Shown here piece after piece: positions 1 to 12,100 of a stretch of DNA of 64,000 bases. Under the pieces are notes generated by a model. That model ran no database searches and was not told the origin of the DNA. It saw only the letters and a list, made by a program, of their open reading frames with translations. Position 1 is the stretch's first letter. Each line of letters begins with the position of its first letter. The position numbers and the translations under genes are program-made. Source of the stretch: Zoroaster sp. YZ-2022 (lineage: Eukaryota; Echinodermata; Asteroidea; Forcipulatida; Zoroasteridae); assembly GCA_029582265.1 (NCBI GenBank), contig CM055830.1:25218163-25282162 (forward strand), in the 5' to 3' direction.

Positions 1-179
1 CTTGAATTCAGGATACAACTGACAAACAGATTTGATCCATTGCTGAATTTAATAGAAGACCAAGCACTTGATGAAACCTACCAACAGCTAATACCGATAT
101 CATTATGGAAACTTCTGAGAACATGGCAAACATTACAATGGCGGGAAAAGATGAAATTTGCCAACTGAATAACAAGTGT

Positions 180-312
180 TTAATGTTCTTTATTTACCTC
201 CTTAAAACCATTTTTTTTTTCTCTATATTTTATTTGTATTAGTGTAAAGCGCCTTGAGCGTAAATTTGACGGAGATGGCACTATATAAGATTTTTATTAT
301 TATTATTATTAA
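180..312 (+). mobile_element. 3' tail of a LINE/SINE with (ATT)n end
   Basis: The stretch at about 240-310 (gtaaagcgccttgagcg... gcactatataag...) ends in an ATT repeat. It has the form of the conserved 3' tail found on many animal LINEs and their SINEs (GCGCCTTGAG...GCGCTATATAA). A clearly related tail, in the opposite orientation, ends the SINE at 62911-63273. Only the tail is recognisable; the 5' limit is a guess. Confidence 0.5.
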
Positions 313-1187
313 GTGCAAAATAAGCATTCAAACCCCTGAGAGAACAGTCGATATACAATCACATTGAGCATACAAAGCTAAACAAAACCACCAGAAAAAA
401 AGAGGTGCCAACTCAAAAGAAAACACAACAACAATGGTGAAAGAGACCCTTAGAAAGAACAAAAGGCACAAAGGTCATCAACAGAAAGTTGGAAACAGGA
501 AGAAAACTTATGTATACAATCAAAGCAACAGATGGAACTCAGTGAAACTACAGATAAGAAGCTAGGATGAGACGAAATCATCACTACCATAACTGCCTTG
601 TTTAACAAGATCATAAAAACAGAACAGATACCCAGCCAGTGGAAAGAATCCAAAGTCATTTTGATCTTGAAAAAGGGGGACATGAAAGAACTATAGACAA
701 ACCAGCCTTCTTCCTCACATCTATAAATGTTTCACCGAGGTCATCCTACATGTAGCAAGAATCAAAAGGCAGCTTGATGAAAACCAACCAAGGGAACAGG
801 CTGGGTTTCGCTGTGGGTTCTGAACATCTGATCACCTCCATACCCTTAGTCAAATGATAGAGAAAGCAACAGAATATCAATTCAATCTCTGCCTAGGCTT
901 CATAGACTATGAGAAAGCTTTTGACACCATAGAACATCAAGACAATATACAAAGACCCAATGGCAAGAGTTCATTCACATGGACACTGCTACCACTTATC
1001 CCATACCAATCAACAGAGGGTGAGGCAAGGTGATACTATCTCAACAAAATTATTCACAGAAGCCTGGACTGGAGCGAGAAGTGAATACTCATTGACGGTG
1101 AATACCTTAACTTAGATTCGCAGACGACATTCTCATATCTAGCCACAACACAGAAGAGCTGAAAAGTATGATGCAAGACCTTGACAC

Positions 1188-3637
1188 AAAGCAGCTGGCC
1201 CGGATAAGATATGTGGTCGGGTTCTTAAAGTATGTGCCATACAGCTGGCAGTGCCCTACTCAGTTCTCTTCCAACAGTCAACGGACTTGCATTCAATTCC
1301 ATCCTGCTGGAAATCTGCTACTGTTGTTCCAGTACCTAAGTGAGCAAGACCGCCTGAGCTAAATAATTATCGGCCAATTGCATTAACCTCACTGACAATG
1401 AAGTGTTTGAAGAGAATTATCACGAGATTCCTACTCCAGCCAGTAGTGAATCGCTTTGACAAATTCAAATTTGCCTATCAACCAAATACATCTGTAGATG
1501 ATGCAGTCCTGTGTCTGGTGAATGCTATCCAACAACACATTGATAAAATTGGGTGTTTATGCACACGGGCTACCTTCATAGATTTCTCATAAAGCATTCA
1601 ACACAATCCAACCACACTGACTATTGGAGAAGCTGCAAAACCTAAATGTCAATCCATCTCTCATTCTATGGATCAGTGACTTCTTTAAGGATCAGACTCA
1701 GCGAGTACAAGGGAACAGTACTATATCAGAACATAAACAACAATGAATACTGGTGCCCCTTAAGGGTGTGTTTCACCATTGCTTTTTATTTTATATAGAA
1801 ACGACTACATCTCATACTCAAATAATGTTAGCATTTTTAAATATGCTGGTGACACTGTGATTGTCGGCTTTCTTAAAGACAGTGAACTGGACTATATAGA
1901 AATTCCATTCAGCATTTTGTTACATGGTGTATTGATAATTTTATTGATAAAGTCGAACACTCGAACAGAGCTGCCAACCCCAGCAGACAAAAAATCATAT
2001 TCACAATCCCAAAAAATACTATTTTTAACACAAAAATCATATTCTTAATAAACAAACGAATCACAAGCATAGATTAGGTGGCCATCCAACATACGCTGCA
2101 TGCACAGCCAGTACAGTACACACTCACGTACATGTACTTACACAACACGTGGTGCACGCATGCGAGCGATAACGTACACTCAGTACACATGCAGGCCTCG
2201 AAATTGCCGTCGGTCTGTGCCATTGCTGCGATGCCCCCAAAATCACTGTGACATTTCACGGCAATAAATTGCCGTGCCCTTCATTATATCTTGCATAACA
2301 AATGCCAACATTAGACGAGAAAAAACGATCTTTTTGCTGTTGTTATAAATGCAAACAAACGTTAAAACGCTATTCCAGTTGACGTAAAAAGACGGAAAAA
2401 TTGGCTTACCGCTTGTGCCCATAAAACCAAAACGTGTTGTAAACACGTGTATCAATTGGTACCCAAGTAGTACTGGGAAACCCACATTAAAATCGCTTGC
2501 GTGCATGGTAATTAGGTTCGAAGGCAGACAGCCAATAGGAAAATCTGTTACGCGGCATATGTACTACATTTAATTTTTTTTTTATTGGCTGAATTCCTAC
2601 ATAATGTCGGAATTCAGCCAATAGGAAAATTCGTTAGGCTGCCAAGTAGAAATTCAGCCAGTACTTTGTTTCATCAACAGTGGGTGCGATCGGTAACGAC
2701 TACAAGAAACTTAACTCGCGCCTTTCTCCGGCTTTTAGAGCTTTGTTTTCTCCTGCAGAAAAATACCGTAAGGTTTGTGCGCACGGACGGAAAGAAGTAG
2801 TAACCAGGCAATATAAATTTTTAGTTGGTATTTTTTAAGAAATCGTATTTTTTTTTACATGTATATCGTAGTGTCGTATTTTAATCGTATTATCGTACGA
2901 AATACCACAAAATCGTACTGGTTGGCAGCTCTGCTCGAAAGACCAAAGAGATGATTTTTGACTCAGTTACAATCAACAATATTGATATTGTTCATTCCTA
3001 CAAGTATCTAGGCACAACCATTGATGATAATATATCATAGTCAGAAGATTGTAAATCACTGGTCTCCAAAGGACAACAGCGTCTATACTTTCTAAGGCAA
3101 CTGAAATCATTCAGGGTTGATAAACTATCATCAGTCGTTTTTATACTTCAGTAATTGAGAGTGGTATCTTGTACAGTTGTTGTGTTTGGTTTAGTGGTGC
3201 CAAAAAGGCGATCTGGCAAAACAGGACATAAGTGCAATTTGTCATGATCGAGTTTTAACCAAGGCTACTTCCATTATAATTAATAACACCCACCCACTAC
3301 ATGAGTTTTTATGAACAGATGAGGTCTTGTAGGAGGTTAAGAAGTTTGATGTGCAGAACCACAACAGAAGATTTTTAAAGTCATTTGTACCATATTCCAT
3401 CCGTATTTTGAATGTCAGATAGTTTATTTTAACTGGGGGTCAGTGGGGGGGGGGGGCAGGAGATGAGGTGAACTTCATGTTTTTCATTATTGTCTTTCAT
3501 TATTATTATTTTCAAATGTATATAGGCATTATGCTTACTATTATAATTTTATTGTATTAATATTTTTACCTCAACTTTGTGAGCTTTGACGACAGCACAA
3601 ATTTCCATTTGTTGTGGATGAATAAATTGAATTGTCA
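1188..3637 (+). mobile_element. L2/Rex-like LINE relic, 5'-truncated, inserted in the RTE element
   Basis: Reading across frames gives an RT of the CR1/L2/Rex group: AAGPDKICGRVLKVCA at 1190-1240, PPELNNYRPIALTSLTMKC at 1345-1410, FKFAYQPNTSVDDAVLCLV near 1460-1530, FIDFS at 1575. The metal-binding motif reads KYAGDT near 1840 (YADDT expected). After the interruption at 1966-2933 it resumes with TKEMIFDSVTINN, SYKYLGTTIDDN and KGQQRLYFLRQLKSF (2940-3110). A short 3' UTR ends near tgaataaattgaattg at 3615-3637. Many stops and shifts make it a pseudogene. Confidence 0.75.
1966..2933. mobile_element. 968-bp non-autonomous TIR element with 6-bp target duplication
   Basis: The segment starts CAGAGCTGCCAACC and ends with its reverse complement GGTTGGCAGCTCTG. 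It is flanked by CTCGAA on both sides (1960-1965 and 2934-2939). Removing it together with one CTCGAA restores the LINE reading frame (NTR-KTKEMIFD). No transposase is recognisable. The interior has T/A-rich ends with repeated ATCGTA words, CpG-containing sequence, and an internal inverted repeat around gaattc...gaattcagccaatagg at 2520-2640. The superfamily is undetermined. Confidence 0.8.
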
Positions 3638-4020
3638 ACAATACATCAATAACTGTAAATGTTAGAGCGGGTAAATCAATACATCTACTTGGGAAAGAAG
3701 ATTACACTTGAAAAGAAAATCCAACTGGCATGGGTTAATTCAGAAAACAGCTTCATCATACGAGATATCCCAATGTCACTAAGAAGGAAGGTCTTCAACC
3801 AATGCATCAGTATCAGTAATATCCTATGGTGCGGAGACCTGGTACCAATAAAAAAAAAGGAAAATAAGCTGTGTGTCGCAGAAAGGGCCATGGAGAGGAT
3901 AATGGTGAGTGTTACAAGGGAAGACAGGTAGAAGACAAAAGTACAAGACATACTGTAATCAAAACTAGAAAATGTAGATGGGCTGGACATCTCACCAGAA
4001 GACATGACAACAGATGGACA

Positions 4021-4196
4021 AGTAAGACTAATTGCGGTGACACCATGTGAAATTCTCAATTGAGTAGTAATTAGTTCTGAAAAGGTACATCCAGTTCTTT
4101 TCAGAACTAATTACTACTCAATTGAGAATTTCACATGGCATCACTGCAATTAGTCTTACTTATCCTCCTCACCATGCAAAGCTACAAGTCTTACCT
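4021..4196. mobile_element. 176-bp fold-back insert with 12-bp target duplication
   Basis: Two arms of about 64 bases (4021-4084 and 4097-4160) are near-perfect inverted copies around a 12-base loop (gtacatccagtt). A 36-base tail (4161-4196) follows. The insert is flanked by AACAGATGGACA at 4009-4020 and 4197-4208. Removing it restores the RTE frame (DNRWT...). A half copy without the left arm lies at 48300-48375. A long exact duplication is more typical of reverse-transcribed or Penelope-type insertion than of cut-and-paste. Confidence 0.75.
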
Positions 4197-4541
4197 AACA
4201 GATGGACAGACAAACTTACAGACTGGATTCCAATAACACAAGTCAGAAAGAGAGGCCGACAACAGACAAGGTGGAGAGACGAGATCAGAGACTACGGCGG
4301 AAAAACATGGCAACAACTGTCAAAGGAACTAGAGCAGTGAAAGATTGGTGAAGAGGCCTTCCTTCAGCAGTGGAGCGAAATAGGCTAAACTATAAAGAAG
4401 GGGGTGTCTGAATGGTCAACATTTGACACTGGGGTTATATGGTGAGCACTCATGCCATTCACTCATCAAAAAACAACCATTGTCAACAAACCCATGAAAA
4501 ACAACTGCTTTTGATGGGTTATACATGTAAATGTTGTTTAC

Positions 4542-4676
4542 CTGTGATGCACACAGTTGAGTGAAATCCTTGAAGTGCTGCATAACTTGATAGCCAATAG
4601 GTTGACAACCTATCCAAAGATCTCCTGATGTTGGGTGTACATAAATGTTGTCTGGCCTTGTTCCTAAATCAATCAC
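4542..4676 (-). CDS. PON: PON exon 8 (DN calcium ligands, free Cys)
   Basis: 135 bases, phase 0 at both ends, acceptor gattag and donor cag|gtaaac. The 45 codons include [20 protein letters not shown], aligned to PON1 VDNISVDPETGDLWVGCHP: Asp269, Asn270 and Cys284 equivalents are kept. No downstream exon is visible between 4541 and 1, which is occupied by LINE relics. Confidence 0.9.
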
Positions 4677-7600
4677 CTAATCATATCAATAGATTTAATA
4701 AATGTGTATAATTTGATTATTTGACAATAATACAGAATATGTAAGACTGAACAATTCCATTCAATACACTTAATGAATCCATTTCAGTAAGATTACACAG
4801 TGGTTATGAAGTAACACCATTAACCCATCCCTTCTCAGTCACTGTTTACAATGACACTGCGTACTGGTACTGGGTACTGGGCACAAACTAAGTCAATACG
4901 CTGTCTGTGTCACTACACAGATGGAGTCCATCTCACCAAAATGCTTAAATTTGGTTGCTACTCAGAAATGTTAATTCCTAATTTGTTGAATTCTTACCAA
5001 TGTGAAGTGGCTGAAACTTGTAGTGATGTGCACAATAAATTCAAATCTTATCAGCACACACCCTAACGCGCACATGCCAATGCATCCAATTCCACACAGG
5101 GACTTTGGTTGTTATACTCAAGTGATAAACAGCTATTAAAATTTAAGGATTTCTTTAACCCTATTGTGTTGTCAGACCTAGGAATATGAGGGCCTCATAT
5201 TCTTTCATCTTCAGCTGATTTTCATGAAACTTAGTAGGTATGTTAAAGTTCAACAATATCTATTGCTGTGGTAATTTATTGAATTTTTTGTCAAAAAAGG
5301 TATTGCCCTCATTTTTTCTAACCCTAACCCTGCTCAATGCAATAAGATGCAACAAAAATAAAAGTCTTGTTACATTGAGCAGGCTGCACACTTACTGTTG
5401 TTGGATAGTGTTGCATTCAGCATAGTACATGTGAAATGCCTGTAAGAGGTTAGGATTAATTTCATCCATTGGTCATCACACTTGTCACTGATGCTGTTTT
5501 AAATAAAAGCAATAATGAGATGTTACTATAACCACAATTTGGGCTAATTTTTGTACTTAATATAATTTTACTGTCGAGTTTCAGCAGCTTCATACAGGTA
5601 CAACAAATTCAATAATTAAGGCAATGGGTACAAGCAAGTTCCATATGCTGAATACCGGTTCTTACCTGAAGAGGTATCAATGAGTTGTTTGACTGCCGCT
5701 CATAAACAGTCAGTGTACCAACAGTGTTAGATGCAATATAAATATACCTGGTAAAACAAAATTAAAATGATCACTAAATTGTACATATTGTGTAAATATC
5801 CATTGTGTCCATGACTTGTAGAAAGATCAACTTCCTTCCCGGCTTCATGTATCCAGGGACGGTGATCCATTGTAATTTGTGTAAGAAGCAAAATGGTATA
5901 ACCATGTCCTGCTACAAAAACATAAGAATTGTGAAGGAAAACACCTCATCTGGGCTACCAGTATTAAAGGGAAAGTACAACTTTGGTAATTACCAGATTA
6001 TTAAAGTAATTTTGTCTCAAAAATTACTTGATGTAAAGTTGGTACACATAGCAATTATGCTGCAGGGTTGAAATAAAGTTGTATTTTATAGTAGCCAGCA
6101 GGACCAGTAACAACTCAATTGAACTAGTCCTCCTTGTAGTTTTTAAGTAGCCCTTTGAAAAACACAAATTGTTGTATTTACAAAAAGTTGGCTACTTTTT
6201 GTGAAAAACGTAAAAACAGAATAACTATTCGTTTTCTCAAAAATATTGAATACCTATCCTGATTAAATTTTCACAGGTTAGTTTCATGATATATTTCTTA
6301 AACACTATATAACCAAATACCAATATAATTTATCTTCCCTTAAAGTAATACAATAGGCTGCATAAAAGCCACGCCGAGTATGTAACGTGCACAACTGCTA
6401 ATGTCAAGCAAAATCCCCAAAAGTTTTGGAATTATGTAAAAGCTTGTAAGAATGTGACTACTAGGGCTGAGTGTCTCAAAAGAAATGGTAATATTATTAC
6501 AGATGATAAAGAGAAAACGGAGATACTAAATAACCAATTTAATTCTGTCTTTAGAACAGAAGTCCCTGTTAGAATTCCTACAACGGAGAGATATGACATT
6601 CCTGTGATGAGCGATATAAATTGTAGTGTCTATGAAGTCTGTAAACTATTGAAAAACATCGATGTGAATAAGGCACAAGGACCCGATGGCATTGCCCCTA
6701 AAATTCTAAAAGAAGGTGCTGAGCCACTCGCCCCATCTCTCTGCATGTTATTTAATCTTTCCTTATCCACCGGCGAAGTTCCCGAAGACTGGCGTAAGGC
6801 AAATGTCTGTCCAGTGTTTAAAAAGGGTAAAAAGGATGACCCTTCAAACTACAGACCTATTTCCCTTACATCAGTCACAAGCAAACTACTTGAAAGAATC
6901 GTCTCCAATCACCTCACCAAACATTTGAATAACAATAACCTCTTTAATGATAATCAACATGGTTTTAGAAAGAAACGCTCCTGTGAGACCCAACTACTTG
7001 ACGCAATCCATGATTGGAGTAGCGCCTTAGAATCTGGCTCTAGCGTTCATATTGCTTTTCTTGATTTTTCCAAGGCCTTCGATACCGTTTCACATATCGT
7101 TTCACATATTCTCCTTTATGAGAAACTAAAGTTTGTGCCTTGGTGATCGTAACCTGAAATGGATCATGAATTTTCTCAAAGCTAGAACGCAGAGAGTCAT
7201 TCTTAATGGTGAATTTTCCAACTGGAGTGTTGTCAAATCAGGTGTCCCCCAGGGGACAATCCTTGGTCCTATTCTTTTTAATTGTTTTATTAACGATATA
7301 ACTAAGGATGTGCAATCTACTATTAGATTATATGCCGATGATTGTATTGTTTATCGGCTAATTAAGTCTATAGAAGACTGTAATGTTCTCCAGGATGATT
7401 TAAAAGTTTTAGGCGATTGGTCTAAAATGTGGTTGCTTGACTTTAACATCGCCAAGTGCAAAATTATGAAGATGACGAAAAAACGCAATCCCATTGATTA
7501 CGTATATTTTCTACAGGGCCAGAAACTGCAGGAGACAGATCGTGAAAAATACCTGGGAGTGATGATAAACAAGCAATTAAACTGGAATGACCAGTGTAAT

Positions 7601-8932
7601 GAAATGTACAATAAGTGCAATAAAATGTTAGGTTTTATTAGAAGGTCCTCCACAAACTGCTCTGGCCAAATAAAAACACGGCTTTACGAATCACTAATTC
7701 GGCCGAAACATGACTTTTGTAGCGTGGCCTGGGACCCTCATAGGAGTTCCCACTGTGCCATGCTTGAGCGCGTTCAAAAACGTTGTGCCAGAATGGTTTG
7801 TAGGGATTGGGTATCTGGATACAATGTCTTATTACAACAGTTAGGATGGACGTCCCTAGAAAATAGACGAAAGTACCTGAGACTTGTTATGGCCTATAAA
7901 ATAATGAACAATTATATTGATGCCAGTAGCCTTTGTAAATTCAGTCTTCCAAATAGAATTTCCCGTAATGACCATGCTTTTAAAGTTCAGGTTCCCTTTG
8001 CTAAAACAGACTATTTTATGAAGTCATATTTTGTTCGTACTGCTAATGATTGGAACGCCACCCCGGGCGATATTATTCAAAGTGCCTCTTTAAGTATCTT
8101 TAAGTATCTTTAAGTCTTCACTTATGGATTATTTTTTAACTTAGTTCATATAGGTTTTTAATTTATTTACATTAATATTACACTTGCTGTTTAATTTTTA
8201 ATGTTTAATGAAAATTTTTTAATTTTAATATTTTTATTACACCACTTGATTTCGTAATGTTTGCAATTACATGTAATATCCTATTGACTGCGTTTCTCTA
8301 GTTTTGCCAAATTGTTTTCTATTTTGGCTTGATTTTGCTTGTGCTCGTTTAGTTTTGTGTGTTGTTTAGCATTTTATATTCTACACATGTATTTTATAAT
8401 CTTATATTTCTTACCTGGTTTTAATATTTTAAGCGATTGTGAATTCTTATATGGGTTATGAAACCTTTTCCACAACTCGTGACAGAAATGTCGAAGTAAA
8501 TAAATAAATACAATGACCCTGTTATCGAGCAAAGTTTCTTTCCCTTTTTCTCAGCCAAATGTAATACAATAACACTACATTTACACTGGATTCTGCAAGC
8601 ATGATAAACATAATCCTGATATCAAGCTTGCAGGATTGGATCCATTTCATTGAGTATGATCCAGCATTGAACCTCCATGTATATCTCTACAACTAAATAT
8701 AATTTTGTAAAGGCAGAATGATGAATTAACAGGAAAGGAATGTAAAATATTCACTAAATATTTCAATTCAATTCAATTTTACATTTATTTCCATTCACCA
8801 GATACATTATTGATGGACATATTTATAACACGTACAACACAGAGTATAAGAAAAAACAGAGAAAACAAGACGGGGACATAATAAGCAGAAGCTTGTCAAT
8901 GTCAACTTTAAACAAATAATAGTTAGAGTATT

Positions 8933-8989
<57 letters not shown>

Positions 8990-9046
8990 CGAGAGGTCGC
9001 GGGTTCGAGTACGGCATCAGCCAATTTTTCTTTGCTCATGAACCTG

Positions 9047-9103
<57 letters not shown>

Positions 9104-12100
9104 TATATATATATATATATTATATATATATATATATATTATATATATATATAACAATATATACATGTACATGTATATATATATATATATATTGAGCAAT
9201 GGGCACTAAGATGGCACCATCATACATGTACGCTAATCTGTTTATGTCTGACCTTGAAGACGAATTGCTATCTTCTTTCCCCCACCGTCGTCTAGTATGG
9301 TGGAGATTTATTGACGATATCTTCTGTAGAGTAGTTGAACAGCGCCCTCTGTTGTTTGTGATACCAGAAGTTACTCAGATCTAAGATGGTGAATGAATAA
9401 ATCACATGTTCCGTTACTAGTCAATCTCTCTGCCTTTTACTCCCTCAAATCATCGAACACCACATTTTGGCGACGAGGATCAAAGGATTAGATCAGCAAT
9501 CAAACCAGTCGTGATCCTGGGGTGAGTAGCAATCTGCTTCAACATAAGGGTGCATAAACAAAATGGAAAAGTGAACTGATAAAAACCCATATCGTTACTA
9601 GTCAACGTAATTGCCATCCATACTACGACTACGCTATCCACAATAATCAATCATGGCACTACTACCCACGTTTCCAAAATTCGATATCCATCAAGATGGC
9701 AATGCTGGCCCACGTTAGAAGAAATGGTTACAGAGATTTGAGAGACTTATGATAGCCATGGACATTATAAGATGACACAAGAAAACGTGCCCTGCTGTTG
9801 CACTATGCAGGAACAGATGTTGATGAAGTGTTTGAAACATTAGATAATGTTGGGGAAACCAATGACTACAAGGCAGCAGCAGAAGCCTTGACAAAATACT
9901 TCACTCCACGATGCAACACAGCATATAAGGTCTATCAATTTAGACAGGCCAAACAAGAAAAAACTGAAACACTTGACATGTATCACACCAGGCAACTCGC
10001 AGACCTGCGAATTTACAGATGTTGACAACGAAATCTGTGCTCAAATCATCCTAAATGGTCAATCTCAATGCCTAAGAAGACGAGCACTGCATGAGCCCAT
10101 GACTCTTGACAAACTGCTTATCACTGGCCGTGCACTTGAAACAAGTCAAAGGGAAGCTGATGTTGTTGAAGCTGGCCAAAGAAGCTGCAAATGCCATCAG
10201 TAGTACCGATGCTACCCGAAGCAGACGTGACAAAGTCAGTCCACATCCCCGTCGGTCCAGACAACGACACACATCAAAGAGTCATCCGAGATCGAAATCC
10301 AGACAGCGGCAATCATCAAAGCGTATCTGCTACTTCTGTGGAGGCAACTATCCACACAAGGGTGTTTGCCCAGCAAAAGGCAAACAGTGCCGTAACTGTG
10401 GGAAAATGAATCATTTTGATTCAGTCTGTCGTTCCGCTAAATCCTGCGAGACAGTACACTCCATCGAGAATGATGTTGATTCTGATGTTCACTACATATT
10501 TGCAAACTACGTTAGTGCATACGTCATTCACACAGCCAATCTGCCCACATGTAAGATCACAATTGGCAACACTACCATGACGGCTATGATAGATTCTGGA
10601 GCTTCTGTCAATGTCCTTGACTCCAAGGCATTTGATCTCCTTCAATGCAGTGAAAAAAAGTTCCAAATGCAAAAGCCCACTTCCAGAGTATTTGCCTATG
10701 GTACAAAGACCCCGTTGCCTATATTGGGTGTAATCATCGCTGATGTCACAGTTGGTGCAAACTCCTGTTCTGCAGAGTTTTATGGGGTAAATACCAATAC
10801 GTGTAACTTGTTATCCTTCACAACTGCAAAACAGCTGAAGCTAATCGCCCTAAACTCTGACCACGTCATATGTAATGTTCAGCCAGTCCCTGAACAGCCA
10901 TCGACAGTACCTGACAATGGTAAGATGTCCCATGACTGGATAATGCAACAGTATAGCAACCTGTTCACCGGAATTGGTAAAATCAGGGATGTCAAAATCT
11001 CTCTTCACATCGATCCTGAAGTGAAACCAAAGCAGCAAAGGCACAGACGCATACCGTTCCACTCTCGTAAAGATGTTGAACGAGAACTTCAGTGATTGGA
11101 AGATTCCGATATCATTGAGAAAGTTGACAGCCCTACACCTAGCAGCACAAACAACGGCCCCTTCAAAACTGTTCCCTGCAAGCGTCCAAGATGCAAAACT
11201 TGCACACATGTTGATGAAACATCCTCCATTACTGGTCCTCGTGGCCATTTCAACATCCGCTGCAACTACAATTGTACCACTGCTAATCTTGTTTATTGTA
11301 TCTCGTGTACTCGCTGTGGCTTGCTGTACATTGGCGAAACTAAGCGCCGTCTGGCCGATCGTTTCACGGAGCATCTCCGTAGCGTTCGGTTGAAACAACC
11401 TGGTCTGGCTGTCGCCCAACACTTCAGCGTGCCATCACACTCCACAAAGGACATGAGCGTCTGCGTTGTTTCCACGGCATCGTCAGATACTCAGCGCCGA
11501 TCTTTAGAACAGCGTGTGATGTTCAAACTTGGCACGCTCCACCCTGACGGGATGAACGTGGAGTTCACCGCGTTTGTTCTACCCGCGGTTCATCACAACA
11601 AGCCTTAATTCCCCTGATGAAGGTGCATCGCACCGAAAGCTCGGGTATAACTATCCGGTGAGCACTGTTTCACCTTTACTATTCACATTTTCTAAGTTCT
11701 ACAGTGCTACGCAGCATCCCCATATATATATATATATATGTGACACTCGGGATTTGAGAACAAAATAAATGAGGAAGACGGCTTTCCAAGGTTCAGTAGT
11801 TTATTCTGTGAATAAGACGAAGAGAATATAAAATGGTGATTCGTCTCTAACGGAAAAATGGGTTGTCAGATTACAATAATTAAACGTAAAATTATTTACA
11901 AATTACCTCTTATAATAAATATGCAATTCTAAATAAATGTAAATCACGTCCGAATCATTATCAAAATCAATTAACTTACTTAAGTGACTAATTATGGTAC
12001 TACATAATTTACAAAATAACACTTTACAAAATAAGTGATTTGATTTAGTTTTCATTTCATGAAAACCTCGGTGCGGCCGCCATCTTGCCGCTGCACCTTT

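Larger units (their letters stand above)
1..4396 (+). mobile_element. RTE-clade LINE relic, split by later insertions
   Basis: Pieces of one plus-strand RTE-type element are visible. About 1-110 reads like the linker before the RT (TNRFDPLLNLIEDQALDE). 540-1187 holds RT motifs (SQWKESKVILILKKGD, REQAGFRCGF, FIDYEKAFDTIEH, VRQGDTIS with several stops and shifts). 3638-4390 holds the C-terminal part (RVNQYIYLGKKITLE, CVAERAMERIM, TRWRDEIRDYGGKTWQQL, FLQQWSEIG). The gaps are occupied by separate insertions at about 180-312, 1188-3637 and 4021-4196. The element is dead and also contains its own small indels. Junction positions are accurate to some tens of bases, except the fold-back insert. Confidence 0.8.
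9325..11141 (+). mobile_element. Mag/SURL-type Ty3/Gypsy, 3'-truncated (LTR, gag, protease, start of RT)
   Basis: A short LTR and primer site are followed by a gag reading ([41 protein letters not shown]). Two zinc knuckles follow ([28 protein letters not shown] at about 10327-10430). Then come a protease ([12 protein letters not shown] at about 10585-10620) and the beginning of the RT ([16 protein letters not shown], then [23 protein letters not shown]). The double knuckle and this order are typical of Mag/SURL elements. The element breaks at about 11141 and continues directly into Penelope sequence. An in-frame TGA at 11093-11095 and shifts in gag show it is inactive. Confidence 0.8.

Noticed and set aside
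5318..5334. Telomere-like aaccctaaccctg
   Set aside because: Only two units, isolated in an intron; not an interstitial telomere array.
8997..9012. tRNA gene between the AT tracts
   Set aside because: Only a B-box-like word is present; no A box, anticodon arm or acceptor stem.
9017..9199. Minus-strand frame of Ile/Tyr repeats
   Set aside because: Translation of an (AT)n microsatellite.
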